From the NCBI GenBank assembly GCA_963693085.1, contig OY856409.1, positions 1,618,219,711-1,618,283,710 on the forward strand: 64,000 nt of DNA, in the 5' to 3' direction. How positions within the stretch are numbered: the stretch's first letter is position 1; the number at the start of each line of letters is the position of its first letter. The notes below the pieces were generated by a model. The model worked only from the letters and a program-made list of their open reading frames with translations, was not told where the DNA came from and ran no database searches. The translations under genes were made by a program, and so were the position numbers. This DNA comes from Alisma plantago-aquatica. Taxonomy: Eukaryota > Streptophyta > Magnoliopsida > Alismatales > Alismataceae. Below are positions 10,918 through 24,099 of the stretch, one piece after another.

Positions 10918-12848
10918 ATGAAAAATAGCTACACCTAACAATTTCTCACTATGAAACATAAAACTAAATTTCACCTTTTACTTTAAACCCTAGAAACTTA
11001 GTAAGTTGTCTATAGGGATAAGGTTCGACTTAGCCTCAAAGTTAGAACCTAGATGTTCGAGAATGAGGTTTAGACAAGTGTGTGAAACCCTTTCCATATA
11101 GAGCTCATATGTATCGGGTAGCTACACTAGTCTACACGTTGTTATCACCATTTCACTAGGTGACATGACACTGGACTATCTACTGTGTGTGGGACACTCG
11201 GTTTTTCTGATTTGGTTTTGTTTTCCAATCGGCTCAAGCCTCGACAGTTTTCTCTGACGTCTTCTTTCTCAGAGAAAAACTATATAATATTTTATTATAT
11301 ATATATGTAAATATAAAAGTGTGTCCCTCACACTATAGAGTAGTTAGTGTTCATGCAACCTAAGTGAAAGGGAGTGACATCAGTCTAGAAGAGATAGTAG
11401 TCTAGATTAGATGTCTAGAGCCTTATCATGATAGGTGATACATAGAGTAGATGATAGAATGATAGTTGATATAAGCATGTGCAATCTTATCTAAGTTTGA
11501 TCTCTGATGGTATAAGTTTCCTTATTAAGATTTGAGTTGTGTATGAGTCAAAACCACTCTTGGAGGATCTATGCTAAGTCATGATGATGAAAGTACATTT
11601 CCTTTTCCTACTTAAGATAAGATAAGTTAAAATAGAGATGAGTATGCATGAGCCTCAAGCTCTTATACAAGGAGGATGTCTAGTGGTAGGATGAGATATG
11701 TGGTGAACTCTAGAGAGAGTAAGACCGACAAGGAGAAGATCATAGGACCTAGCCTCAAATATATGAGATATGTGCTACAAAACAAAGTGTCCTACACTAG
11801 ATTACTCTTGAGTGATGAGTTTAGTCCTTATGCATGATTCAAATCTATATGTGAGAATTGGGTAAAATAAAAGTATGGGTAGATGACCCATATGAGAAAG
11901 TCAATTGCTTGATTGAGTTAGGTCCTAGCTTGAGTGACTTAAGTCGATGATGCTCATCATTAGCTACAAATGAGGTGATATATGAAATGAAAGCTCTGGG
12001 AGTAAAATACATTGTGGATAAGATACTCACACATGTTGTCCCTTCTTCTTCTTCTTCTCTTTCTTAATATATGATGCTAGAAACCTCACTTGAGCTAGAT
12101 AGATGATGTATATATGAGGAGTCACTCATAGAAGCTTGGCATATGCTACATTCCATTCCTATGTGTACATGCAACATCCAATTTTTAAATCATGATAAGA
12201 TTGACTTTGTATATCCTCTTTCCCTTCATTACATACATGAAAGATATAAATTTGAAAATTTGAGCTTGAAATGGAGATATATGTGGATCATTGAGTAGAT
12301 GATCATGAAATTAAGTTCCTAAACTCAATTTTACAACTGTAAGCTTCTAGCTAGATTATAAATCTCACACCTTCGGGTGAAACTCTATATTCAAGCATGT
12401 AAAGTGAGCTCTTCTATAATGGTGACATCTAAGTAAGATGTTGATCATAAATCCATTTTAATGATGTCAAATGTGACAATTTTTGTAACAAATGAAAGGA
12501 ACACTTGATGCCACTTTGCATGGTTCAATGAGGTGCAAGATGAAACCCTTAGTAATACATTCTGGACTCTATATGTGTAAGCAAATTCCTTAACATTAGG
12601 GTAACAAGACATGTAAATCCTAAATACTAGAATGTCAAGTTATAATTAAACTACGTGAATGATGCTTCCACATATATATAAGGTGGGGTGGACACACCCA
12701 ATAATGTCTAGACCCTAAGCTGGCAACTTAGAGTGCATGCAATTATGGTGGTCTTCGAACCTAAGCAATGATGATGTATATGCAGCTGAACTCCTAAATA
12801 ACCTCTTAAGGATGACATTTGCTGCATTTTGAGGGCAAAATTCCTTTT

Positions 12849-12861
12849 AAGGTGGGGTGAA
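12849..12861 (+). promoter_or_regulatory. Polypurine tract of the LARD-like element
   Basis: AAGGTGGGGTGAA directly abuts the 3' LTR start TGTGATAACCC, as expected for the plus-strand primer. Confidence 0.8.
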
Positions 12862-15800
12862 TGTGATAACCCATATTTTTGGGTTTAGATACCCCGTATA
12901 GAAATTGAAGACCATGAATGTTATGTAGATGTTTAGTGCCAAATTGAGGGGTTAATCATTCAATTTTGGACTCCTTCACTTAAAAAGAGTAAGCATAGAT
13001 GCAACGAATGATTATTAGATCTAATTGACATCCATTACAATGAATAGATTTGTATTCACTGACATGGGTACTTATGAGTGCCAGAGGTCAATTTAGTAGT
13101 CGTAATGAAATCAAGTGATCAATTGATGAGCCTTGAGGTATTTTAGGATCATAAAAAGTGTTGTTGGACTTGTTGAACCAATATTTGATGATTGCTTAAA
13201 TTGAATTCAAGGCTTATATACTTATTATCATGTTATTTGAGGAATGAATTTGAATGAATGAATGTTGGGTATTTGGTGTCGAATGTGGTTGAATGCTAGA
13301 CCACGTGCTGGGGAACTAATGTCTATCATGTGAGAGTTTTTGTATTGCTTGATTATTGATCAAATAATTTGAACCAATTGACTTTAGACCAAGATTGATT
13401 CACCAGTATCGGCATACATGATCAGTCAAGTGGAGAGGGGCACGACTCATGTGGGCACCATCCCAATTGGGTAACATAGGGTCTGATTGACCGTGGTTGT
13501 ATCTTAGAAGATGCTTAATAACTCTTCTTGAACATCCGCAAACTGAGGAGCAGGTGACCATTCTTCAGGATGCTGGTGGAGGGAGTCATTAGGAGGAATC
13601 AAAGTCTAATCTGAATTGGCCAAGTCTGCCACACTTTTAGGATCTCAACGACCCCCTCCCCTTGGTGCGGGTATAGTGGTGTGTAGGCATATGATCGTAG
13701 GTGGATCTCCCTGTACCTCTCCTCTGCAACTCATAGGTGGTGGGCCTAGGTTGATGCTCTGCCTATGTTTCCATGTCTTCATGGCCATCGCGATCCACCA
13801 TTGTCGTTGTTGCAGAGGGGACCGAGACTGGTTTTGAGGAGGAACTCGATCTACAGAACTCCAGGGGGACCACAGAGCTTTCCATCCGGTGTGATGGAGC
13901 CAGCAGAGGCTTCCAATACCCAGGTTGTGGAGAGCAGTCGTAAGCCTATCACCCTAACTTGACAGAGATGAAGAGATACCCCCACCAAACCTTTTATTGG
14001 CTCCTCGCGAGGACGATCCTGGAGCAGGATCACTTTTTGGAAGCGTCCTTCACGGAAGCAGAAGCCTCTTTCCCATCATCCAATTGATGGCAGCGGTCGA
14101 ATTAGAGGGTGGATGGGAGGCCGTTTCAAATATCGCACAACCAAGTTCCAACGAAAAGCTTCAGAGCATCTTTGATCAGGGATCATGGGACTCCTCTGCC
14201 TCAGAAATCGGACACCCACAAAACCCCTCTCCTCGATGTCAAAGACTGTCACAAAGGTGCCAGAGGTGATACACCTTGCTGCATAGTCCTGCTCTCAGAC
14301 ATATACCTCAGCATTCCCTCAGCATACAGTGATGTGCAGTCAGAGCTCGGCAACAATGCAGAGGATACAAGGTCATGTGGAGAGGAGGTCATCAGGTCCT
14401 ATCACTCCTCGATGCATCAGTAGAAGCTCACCCTCTTCACGGCGGCCACTCACTAGAAAAGAACAGAGTTCTCGCGCAGTAGGCAATGCCCATCAGATCA
14501 TGCGCGAGAGAGGAGAAAGGCCGAAGATGGACAATGAACCAGCCGGTCTAGGACTAGACCATGACGCTGAGCCACATCCCACCCAATGGCCAACATGATC
14601 CAATCAAAGACAACCATATCAGGCAGTGGGACCCGCCACACAAGGTAAATACCTCCTAAAATTCTAGAATATGTCTATATCTTGTATAATACATAGAAAA
14701 TAGCTCCAGTGTCCTTTTATGCCCCAAAAATAGCCCCATATTTAGAAAAATATCATCTTGATTGCTAGACCCTTAGATCAGGCTTTTAAAGAAAAAATAA
14801 TGATGATAATAATTTAGAATATAGTGATCCTTTTTGCAATTCGTTAAATGAAATAAATTATATCCAGTTGATATTAATTATCCTAAAAATTCTTCTAGAT
14901 CTCTAATGATGATTGAAACCCATATGTGAACTCTGATATGAGAATTATGTCAAAATACTAGGTCTTTTCCAATGTATGCATTTTAGATGCATTTAACCTT
15001 ATATTAATTATAGATAATAGATAAGGCATTAAAAAATATGAAATTTGGACCAAACCTCTAAAATGACCTCCTGATCATTAGAAATATATCAAACACAAGT
15101 TTAGATCAGTTTGAACCAAGGTTTGGCCTAAACCCTAATTTGGACGTAAAATACCAAGAATATGGTGTACCTATATTAATGATGAATATTTGTTATTAAT
15201 CAGGTGATGACCAGAGATGTAGATGATCCAGAATATAAGTATGAACCTCTGAACTCAGGTACGTGGATATAAGTATAAGACTAGTTTTTACTGGATGATA
15301 ATTATGAGTAATTGCTTGCATGTGTTTGAATATCTTGTTGGATGTACATCTATATGTATTGTCATTTCCGCCTTGAACAATAAGAACACTAAAGAAAGAA
15401 AATGGAATGTAGTTATTGATGGTTCATTAATCTCCCTATTAGAGAGGGAAAGTATTAATATTCACTAGCACCTACCTAATGGTACAAGGTATGTGGGGAG
15501 ATCCCTAATGGTACAAGGTATGCGGGGATAGGGCCCAATAATATATGTTTGTGCTAAGTCCACCATAGTAATAAATGTCCATTGAAATATGGTTAATAAC
15601 TTGGGTTTACCTGATTTTCTACCTTAAATAATGCTTTCATTTTTCTTTCTTCTTTTTCAAGTATTTTAAATATGCCAGCATAGTATAGTATTTTTCAACC
15701 ATGTACAAACTTTTGTTGATTCGTTTGTTTCACGTATGTTTTAGGTTTAGAGATAGCATGGGAGAAAAAGATCAGGGTGTGAGCAAGTTGTTCGGGTTAC

Positions 15801-16054
15801 CTATTGTCTAGAATACTGGTTAGTATACATGTTTAGACTATGTAATTTTCTATTTTTTTTAATATATAAATGTAACCCAAGCTGTAATAATTCATGTTGT
15901 AAATATACATGTTATTGTTGAGAAATGTTATGGTTGTATGTTCATGTATGCATATTGTGCTTCTGCATCGCTCTCTAATATAATTGCTAATGTTTCTGGA
16001 TTTGTCCTCTCGAGCCTTCTGAGTCTCGAGACGGAAGAATCCGGGGATGTTACA
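12862..16054 (+). repeat. 3' LTR of the LARD-like element
   Basis: A 3,193 bp LTR beginning TGTGATAACCC and ending GGGGATGTTACA. It is the uninterrupted partner of 1957-10903 and contains the empty CACTA target near 14103. A GC-richer block at about 13430-14640 holds short frames conserved in both LTRs, on the plus strand (14109-14423 here) and minus strand (14033-13851). Those frames match no family I recognise. Confidence 0.9.
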
Positions 16055-16059
16055 GATAA
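16055..16059. repeat. Right target-site duplication GATAA
   Basis: An exact copy of 1952-1956, directly after the 3' LTR. Confidence 0.9.
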
Positions 16060-17950
16060 TGTGGTTCATTACAATGCAATGGATAATAGCATATTGTAAT
16101 ATGATTAAGATCTATACTACAAATATTTTATATCTTCTAAAGCTGCAATGCTTATAAACTTGATAGAAATGAATCAGGGTTTGTATGTCCATTTGTATGA
16201 TGAAGCCTTAATTCACCCAATTGGCAATAATTAATCAAGTGAAATTCTAATCATGTAGTGCCCTATGTCATAGATCCATCTGAGTGTCAGAACTTTCCAG
16301 ATGGTGAAATGAGTATTACTAAGGGAAACTCAGAGCACATACTATTTAGTATGTGCAGTGGTTGTCATCCTAAATTTAAATGCTTAGGGAGGATGATTGT
16401 GGTCATACCTAGCCCTCTTTTTGGGAATGGTTGTAGTCGTGTCTCGATGATTATCATGTTATAAAGGTTTTGCTTTACATACCTTGGTCTCTAACACCAT
16501 GACCTGTACCAAGGTGGGCTAGTTGTGTACATGACTATATGTCATTGTTTTGCAGTTAGACTGAGATGTCACTACAATGCAGACTCATACTGACTGAGTA
16601 TGGAGAAGATCTTAGAGTTCAACTCTTCCTTGATCTTATATAGAACTGATTGCAACCAAGCGGTGGTCAGTTGGACTTTGAGTGGTACGACTCAAACTCC
16701 CTAGGGCATAATAAAAGATGTAAGACATCTGTGTAGCATATCTATTTAGGGATATACACAATGCCTCACCTTGGATGATAACCCTTGTTTGATCTTCTTA
16801 TATAGAGATGATATATAGTACAATGAGAGATGATAAATATGCTTGTATTGTAGATGTGCTCATGTTGTAAACCTATTTATGTTTTCAAATATACTGACAC
16901 TGATATTTAATATTATCCTTCTAGCAATGTCTAATACTGCTAGCCATGCCTATGTAATTAGAAATTCTTAAACTACTAATTATGGTTATGCAATTAGTTG
17001 TGCTATGATGTTTGTTCTACTTATTATGTAGATTGGTTCACTGTATCGTATATGCTAATATTGATAGCCATGTCATACTACTAGACATATCAAAGATTCT
17101 TATGCTTCTAGATTGCTTGTGTTGTTAGTTAGGCATATGATAATAGTCAGCTCAATGATAATGATTGTTATTAGGTGCAATCTTATGAAACCTGAGTAGA
17201 TATCTGATTAAAGAAATGGATTTATCTATCACCTATATATCCATTGATAATCATACTTGTTGCTAAGCTTATTTTCTTAATCTGTTTAGCATGCTTGAAC
17301 TGTTCATTCTGCCCAATTGACTATTAAATACTCCAATTTCTCAGTTATTTACTATTTAAGATGATGTAATCAATATATGTAAAAGAGAGTTATATCTCTA
17401 ACTGGGACTAGGACTCACCTCGTGGGTCACCACATTTTTTAGGTGATCGACAATAGTATCATGATAGTGAGAAGAATCTAAAGTAATAAATCCTAGAGAT
17501 GTTTGTTTAGTGGTCTAGTGTGTCCAAGAGCCATCCCTAAACTCTCAAGTCTGGATGAAAAGTTTGTATATGATGTTTTGATTGAATGAAGCTTTCTACT
17601 GCATGTTGATGCTTGTATATGTTGAATATGTGGATAGTGTACCTTTGTAAAGTTTATGTTGTAGCTGAGTTTACAGGGCAATTGCAAAGAATATTGAGCA
17701 TTATGTGAATTAAAGCAAGTTGTTTGGCTTTTATATAAATGTTTCTAACCAATTGGGAATTGTTGAAATCAGTTTTAATTTACCCTATTTTCTAGGTTTT
17801 TGTTTAAATAAGGAGTAATTGTGTTTTGTATTTTGAGTAATCTCATTTAGTGTAACAGGTTCTCACAATATCTCTCTTGTCTTGTTTGATCTTTACACAT
17901 GTTCTTAGGATGTGTTACCATCTCAATAACATCCATATTCTCCTTTTGTC
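16060..17950. other. Unassigned AT-rich sequence
   Basis: This continues the pre-insertion sequence interrupted at 1957. Its texture (TGCTAATATTGATAGCC-type words, then GGGACTAGGACTCACC and TTTTTTAGGTGATCGACA near 17400-17450) recalls the LTR interior of Tekay/Del-type gypsy elements, but no termini, primer site or coding sequence was found. Short frames here look random. Confidence 0.35.
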
Positions 17951-17951
17951 T

Positions 17952-18210
17952 CTACAACTCATAGTTCATTGAGCATAACATCAGGCACTTGACATGCATG
18001 ACATCTTTAGAGTGTTTCTTGTAAGAGTCCTTGTCATCCTTAGGAACAATGGGAGGAGGTTCATCTAATATTGGTTTCTCCAGGACATAAAACTTGTGCT
18101 CTTGAGTGAGAACAATTATCAATGTCCTGAACCAGTCGTGGAAGTTATTATCATTCAGCTTGTCCTTCTCAAGGACCAATCATAAAGAAAATGTGTTTGT
18201 GTTTGCCATT
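17952..18210 (-). pseudogene. Ty1/copia gag, N-terminal fragment
   Basis: Reading leftward from an ATG at 18210, the peptide opens MANTNTF, meets one stop at about 18180-18182, then continues EKDKLNDNNFHDWFRTLIIV and an acidic, proline-rich segment. The pattern of Leu-Asn-Asx-x-Asn-Phe-x-x-Trp and following residues is the usual N-terminus of plant copia gag proteins. It breaks off at about 17952, roughly 85 codons in, and nothing further of the polyprotein is found to the left. Confidence 0.72.
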
Positions 18211-18758
18211 AGATTCTACAAAAGAAAATTGCAACTTTTGTCAAAACACTTTGATTTGATTTGATAAGATAAGTTTGACAATATTAATAAGGCTTTTAAT
18301 TAATTATCACTCCCACAATTTTATTCAAATTGATGGCCCTCACTACCAATTTGGAAGATTATAGCTTACAACCTTCTAGTGAGCCAAGATCCATATTTCA
18401 TCAAATTATGAGTCAACTTTGGTTGATCGATCTCCCACATCTTGAATATTTAGTTAGACAACTTTTGTCAATTGTATATCATGTAACTCTTGGATAGATG
18501 TTTTGCAAAACTCCTTGTCACAAACCATCTCTATGCTTCTAGGTACTTAATCTCATTAAGATCACCTAGTTAAGCCTGACCCAAAAGCCAACACGATAGA
18601 ATATGCACCTTGCTTTGGCAAAATCTACATATCCACCAGCACACTTCCATGAGATGGATGACACTTCAAGCTTTGGCATAACCCACTCTTGGTCAATCAA
18701 TCTTTTCATGTGTTGCTTATTGAAATTTTTTTAGAATTAGTTTTTATTGACGGGATTT

Positions 18759-18813
<55 letters not shown>

Positions 18814-19614
18814 AATCACCACATACTAATAGTACATATCATATACATGTCATAAACACAAACGAGAATTATGCAATTATAAAACACAAGAAATGGTTAT
18901 GTCCATACTATTGTAATTCCTTGGAGCCATAAGGAATTACTACCACTTAAGGTCCAAATCATATGTAGTAACCTATTGTTGATGAATATCTATGTTAAAA
19001 CCAGTGTGGGACGACCATCTCAACTCTTGAATCAATCAGATGGCCTCCTAGTTGGTCGGTATGTCACTCAGATTGGTCAGTTGGTCTCTGGTTCAATCAC
19101 CATTTGTACTCCTCCAGTCAATCAGTTGGGCCACCAGCCGATTGGTCAACTCCTCCTATCGTTTGGCCTCTTGGTCCTCCATTCGATCGGCTTGACATCT
19201 GAGGGAGGTCAGTTCTTTTGGTGTCGAGTGCCTCCTTTGGCATATCAAGAAAAGAAACTAACCTACTCCAAATTAACATATTACTTTGTAATAGGGAAAC
19301 CTTGAGTTACATTAGAGGGGATTATAGGAAGGAAAGAATTAATTTGCTTACATATGGAAGGAGAGAGAGGCTTGATATGCATACTAAGATATAAATAGGA
19401 AAAACAACCATCCAACCAAGTACAAAGATGTAGGGGGTATTGGCCATAATCATGCTTTACGTCCACCATCAAAACCAAATTTTAGGGAGAGAGGCATAAA
19501 TTCCATATATATCATATATATATGGACATTAACCAGTTTAATATTTGCATCGTATGCAATAAAAATAAATCCAATCATATAGAGTTAAATCCCTAATACA
19601 CTATAAATTGATTA
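18211..19614 (-). other. Leader-like region of the copia remnant, no gene seen
   Basis: About 1.4 kb between gag fragment and primer site, AT-rich. The text around 18300-18700 looks like copia leader or LTR sequence. 19014-19200 carries a cluster of GATTGGTCAGTTGGTC-type words. No coding sequence could be supported. Confidence 0.35.
18757..18811. repeat. TA dinucleotide microsatellite
   Basis: A nearly uninterrupted run of TA units of about 50 bases. Confidence 0.95.
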
Positions 19615-19626
19615 GCTTTGATACCA
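19615..19626 (-). promoter_or_regulatory. Primer-binding site of the copia remnant
   Basis: On the minus strand TGGTATCAAAGC follows an LTR end CCCAACA with a one-base spacer. This is the usual Met-tRNA-type primer site and sets the element's orientation as leftward. Confidence 0.7.
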
Positions 19627-20140
19627 TTGTTGGGAAATAGGGGCAACAGAAAAGGTAATGAAAATAAAAATTTAATGCATGATTCCCTAACCAGCATATC
19701 ACATCAACAACAATGTAACTAGAAAAGAAGGTAACAAGAGTTATACCTGGTGTTAGATCAAGTCCAGCGACAACTCTTATTGTAGCGTGCTTCTTCCTCA
19801 AGTTGCACTTGGATGGTTGTCAGCGACCGTCTCTTGGATGATCACCATGGATGGCGGTTGATTGCATCCTCCTAGTAGGTGGTAAAGGCCTCCTTGCCTC
19901 TAGAGTAGTCTATGTGGACAATCGAGAACTCCATATTGCGCTACCAGAGCCAACAGAAGGGAGTTGTCCCTTCAAACATCAATCTGCTAGGATTGATTTA
20001 CTCTCTCATGTTGTCTCTCCCTTGTTGTCCCTCACTTTTATGGGTTGGACTTGTTCGATCTCTCTAGTTACCACAACTAGAGAGGACAACCATTTTCAGA
20101 GATTATTGTTGTTTCTTTGAAAGCCTAGACTACACCCCAC

Positions 20141-20151
20141 TTTATATAGAA
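20141..20151 (-). promoter_or_regulatory. TATA box of the copia LTR
   Basis: TCTATATAAAG on the minus strand, followed by GTGGGGTGTAG. Its placement between the motif array and the primer site fits a leftward LTR promoter. Confidence 0.6.
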
Positions 20152-20224
20152 TGGCTAGGGTCAAGGTTTTTAGTTCATTTGGGAGTCAAAGAGACAAAAT
20201 TTCATGAATTTTCTAGGAGTCACG

Positions 20225-20590
20225 AGCTTTGAACTGGTCAGTTCACTATTGATCTAATCAATTCACATGTGAGACAATTAGTTCAACACATGAACTAATC
20301 ATTTCATAATGTTTCTTATTCACAAACAAATTGGCTTTCAATTCCTAATTAATGCACAACATGACGTCAGCATCAATCCTTGATCCAATCAATTGATCAT
20401 TGAACCAGGCAATTCACAAAGTGAACCAGTCATTTTAGACCTTGAATGAATTAGTTCACTGAGTGAATTGCTCAGTTCATTCCCTGGTTTAGGCACAACT
20501 CAGTCAATGTTGCTTCCAATTGACTAGACACTTGAATCCATCAGTTCAACACTTAAACTAGTCAGTTCACAGTCCAGTCAGCCATTTTTT
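20225..20590 (-). repeat. Array of short inverted motifs in copia U3
   Basis: Words such as GAACTGGTCAGTTCAC, ATGAACTAATC, GTGAACCAGTCA and AGTGAATTGCTCAGTTCA alternate in both orientations, about every 20-40 bases, directly upstream (in LTR orientation) of the TATA box at 20141. Confidence 0.65.
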
Positions 20591-21726
20591 ATCCATTGTT
20601 TAAGTTGAATACCTTAACACTTTAGTAATCAAGTTAAACATCATTCATGAATAAACTCCTATTTCAAGTGTATCCTATGTGTGTGACCCTATAGGTCCCA
20701 ATTTACATTGGCAGTGGATGTCCATAACCAATTTATGACATCACAAGAAATGAGTGGTATCCAACATCACATCATTGTTATCCAAGTAACATGCAAAGTT
20801 GGAGAACAACATCAACCTACAATCCATGACAAATGTTATACTAATTGTATAGTTCCTTTGTCTTTGATATCCAAATTGAACTCGAGGTATAAAATCATCA
20901 TCCTCTCAACATTCAATCCATGTTCATTGAACTAGAGAAGACTATTTGAGATGCATGTGAGCTCACATATCACATATTGAGTCACATATGTCCATACATT
21001 TATAGGTTTCTCTTATCAAGTGTTCAGGATATCAATCTCCTATAGGAGGGACAAATCCCCATCTATATTACTTAGACTCAATCCCCATTTATTGCAATGT
21101 ACCCGAGCATCACCTTTATTGAAACCCTTATTCAAGGTAACATTGGATGATGTCAAAATACATCAAATGACATGTGATGAGTATAGTGACTTCAGGCCTA
21201 AGAACCACAATCACAATCACCACCATCACTATGATAGATGATTCTGACCACCATTCCATGGCCTCCATGTATCATTCTCAAGGTGGGTTTGTCTGATACA
21301 TTGTTCTCTAACATGTACCTATGTGCTTGGCTTGATATCACATATCATGACTAATGAGATTTTGTCATCAACCAACACACACTCTAGTCTTTTGTGTTAT
21401 TGTCATCTACTTTTCTTCCATAGTTATATCTGAATAGGGACATAACAAGAATGCATCTACTCTTATCATACATATGATCTCATTGTTCAGGTCCTCAACC
21501 TAAAACCATAATTGAGTAACATCATTCTTGAAACATATATTATGTCTGTGTCATCATCTAATGATTGAGACAAACATAATAGATGGAGTTACCTTTATCA
21601 TTATCAAATCAGGTATCTCATGCCCCATGTCAATCATCATATGATTGGCTCTCTACGAAAACATACCAACACATGGGTCATAGGGTTCAAAGCTTAAAGT
21701 GCAAGAAAAGACTGCAACACTCTGTG

Positions 21727-22110
21727 GTGAGACAAAATGGCCATGTTTGAAATGAAGAAATCATACTGGAATAGATAGATGTAAGTAGCTACAACAAACT
21801 TAGCAAAATGGTCATGCCTTCCAGCATGATCATGCCAAGGAGCCCACAGAACAACCATTCCAACTAGAATGGCCATTGTTTGACAAAGTCTAGAATGACC
21901 ATGCTGAAGAGAATGACCCCCATCTAAGTCACCCACCACGGCCATGCTACCCAGTACATATGTGCTAACTAGCCCCCACATCGATCGTGTTGCCCGGCAT
22001 GGTCGTGCTACCAACCTCCATTTTCCCATTTTAATTAGACTTTTTTCCCCCACCAGAATGACCATTCCACCTCAGCATGATCATGCTACACTCTACCCAT
22101 CACGACCATG
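21727..22110 (+). repeat. Array of ATGGCCAT/CATGGTCGTGCTACC-type motifs in the A1 5' LTR
   Basis: Short words such as AAATGGCCATG, AATGGTCATGCC, GCATGATCATGC, ACCACGGCCATGCTACC, GCATGGTCGTGCTACC and CATCACGACCATGCTACC occur roughly every 20-40 bases in both orientations. They sit immediately upstream of the TATA box at 22187. Confidence 0.7.
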
Positions 22111-22186
22111 CTACCACCAAAACCTTGTGTTTTTCTACACTAAATTTCCCAAGTTACTTCCACCTAACCTAGTTCTTCTCTACCAC

Positions 22187-22196
22187 CTATATAAAC
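22187..22196 (+). promoter_or_regulatory. TATA box of the A1 5' LTR
   Basis: CTATATAAAC, followed about 20 bases later by GGAGGCTATAGCAC, a likely start region. It lies 75 bases after the motif array. Confidence 0.6.
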
Positions 22197-23761
22197 TTGG
22201 GTGGAGGCTATAGCACAACGTTACCCTACCTTAGCATTCCTTTCAAACCTACTTGAGCATTCAAGGAGATATCACCTACTCCTACCTACCTCCACTCTAT
22301 TTCCACCTTCCAGAACCTTGAAACCCTACTTTTCTAGGATTTTTTCCACCTTACATCACTATTTCATGACATCAATCCACCTTGGAGGGATAAGGACATG
22401 GTTCAACTACTAGGAGGTGAAGAAGGAGGAGTCTTCACCATGTTCCATGGCTATCTACTTCTTTAATCCTTGTTTCTCCTTTCCTTTTGTCATGTCTAGA
22501 TAAGCCCCTTAAGTGGGCTATTTGGGGGCTAAAATGTGACTTTGATACCATGTTGGGGGGGAAATAACTTATAAAACCTATAGTTTCATTTTATGATGAT
22601 TGTATTATACTTCCATTTCATTTCACATAAAATATCTTGTGGTTTGTGCTTAAATACATGAATTGCTTGTTGTTATATGCTTGAAAACACCTAAAATCTA
22701 GGGGAGAATGGATTGGATGTGGCTATCTCAGGGATTGATCCTAGGTCCAACTATTAAATCCCTGGATAGCACCCTATATTCCCACATGCATATCCCCTCC
22801 CCTACTTCTAGTTATGAAATCCAGGTAGCTAGTGAAGGAGTACCTAGTGCAATTGCCTTGGATCTTCTTAAAGGCAAGATGGTGGGTGATTTGAGGTCTA
22901 ATACCCTCATTTCCGCCCTCCATTTTTACCCTTGTCCCCAATTTCCCTAAGAGAACCTGCTCTAGAAACCTAGACTTGCTAGATCATATTAGAATTTCAC
23001 CTAAATCCTAGTCCAAAACAGCCTTGTAAGGTTGGATAGGGTGTGCTAATGTGTAGTTCCCCTTCACACATCATACTCTTCCCATGGACAACTAGTAGTT
23101 TAGGGTAATTTTGTAGAATCTATCATGTTGTTTAGTATAAAAATATAAGTAAATGATTGGGTTTTGCATGTTGATCCCACAACCTAGATTCTAGTCACAT
23201 TGCCCCAAATGGGTTGTACCTCATTAACTTTCTAGAAACCCAAATTGCTCTCTTTCTAGTTGATGCTTTCCTACTTACTTGTTTTACTTTACTTCTTACT
23301 GAATTGTCTTGTTGTTGATATTAAGGACTTGCTAGAATAGATAAAATTTCTTAGTGATTGCTTGTTCTAATCTTATATGGTTAATACTAGTCTAAATCAT
23401 TGATTGCTCGAGTTGCATAAATTGTTAGTTTAGTGTAGTTCTAGTTCTTTCTTTGTTCTCTTTAGACTACTTGCTCTTCTCTTGCTTAGTGTGCTTTCCT
23501 AGTCAATTAGAACTAAATTGTTTAGGGTTAACTTAGGTTTTTCATTCTTGTTTTTGTTAAGATCTTGCTTGTCCAACTTTATAATCAAACTAAAACCAAC
23601 TTTATACCCTAAAAACCCTAGTCTCCATCATAGGAACCTAGTCAAACTAACTTAACTCTTCCCCCTTTCCCTGAGGATCGACCCCTACCTTGCCACTTCC
23701 CTATGCTACAATATGATCTCGTAAGATTGTGGGTAAGTGTTTTTTGTATACAATCATGTCA
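22197..23761 (+). other. R/U5-like remainder of the A1 5' LTR
   Basis: No gene is seen. The stretch ends in sequence typical of the 3' part of Athila-type LTRs: CCTGAGGATCGACCCCTACC, a GTGGGTAAGTG stretch, and an end CAATCATGTCA at 23751-23761 like the A2 LTR end AAATCATGTCA. A GATACCATGTTGGG word at 22534-22549 also resembles an inverted copia primer-site/LTR junction, so a fragment of another element may be mixed in. Confidence 0.4.
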
Positions 23762-24099
23762 TTGACTAGGGTCTCATAAATATTCCAAGACCAAGTGTGT
23801 GCATCCCACACACACTCTAAGCTTCATGTCATCGTTGCCCCAGAGAAAGGTGATCTGCCTAACTAGTTAGTTTATCTTTGACTTTTCCTACTTCGCTCAC
23901 CATTGCTATGTATTATTCTTTGTGTTACTATTGTGAAAACTTGGTTACTAACTTGGATTATTTTTCTTGGTTGTGCCTTGTGTAGTTGACATTGGTGCAC
24001 ATTTGGGCTTCATTCACTTTTTGTTGACTCATTCCTATGGATCTCGAGATAGGAAGAAGAAGATGTCAAAACTGACAAAAGAAACATCAAGAAATTGAG
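23762..24099 (+). other. A1 leader with degraded primer site
   Basis: No clean primer site follows 23761. A second CATGTCA at about 23827-23833, followed by TCGTTGCCCC, is the best match to the TGGCGCCGTTGCC-type site of related elements. No gene is present. Confidence 0.35.

Larger units (their letters stand above)
10904..12861 (+). other. Non-coding internal domain of the LARD-like element
   Basis: This 1.96 kb AT-rich stretch lies between primer site and purine tract. No frame longer than about 60 codons has transposon-like sequence, so the domain offers only cis signals such as packaging and priming. A TA-rich run at 11283-11310 and a CTT run near 12045-12063 are the only simple repeats seen. 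Confidence 0.8.
1957..16054 (+). mobile_element. Non-autonomous LARD-like LTR retrotransposon, complete, split by a CACTA element
   Basis: Two long direct repeats (1957-10903 once the inserted CACTA is removed, and 12862-16054) start TGTGATAACCC and end TTACA. They flank a 1.96 kb internal domain with a TGGTATCAGAGC primer site at one end and a purine tract at the other, and GATAA duplications lie outside. LTR length is about 3,191 and 3,193 bp. No gag, protease, RT or integrase can be read in any internal frame, so the element must have been mobilised in trans. The termini and Met-initiator primer site are like those of Tekay/Del-type gypsy elements, which is an inference. By eye, the first 240 bp of the two LTRs differ by about 3 percent. 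Confidence 0.88.
19628..21690 (-). repeat. 5' LTR of a minus-strand copia element (outer border uncertain)
   Basis: The inner border is TGTTGGGAAATAG at 19628, next to the primer site. Reading leftward, the U3 region holds an array of AGTTCAC/GTGAACT words (about 20225-20590), then a TATA box TCTATATAAAG at 20141-20151, then an R/U5-like stretch down to 19628. The outer border was not found; the sequence before about 21690 still has LTR texture. No matching second LTR lies in the window, so the element is truncated. Confidence 0.5.

Noticed and set aside
16258..16464. 68-codon frame as a gene
   Set aside because: No family resemblance, no splice or promoter context, and the surrounding sequence looks like LTR interior.
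22534..22560. Second copia LTR junction (GATACCATGTTGGG)
   Set aside because: It resembles the inverted primer site at 19615 but no LTR or gag on the expected side could be matched, and it lies within A1 LTR-like sequence.
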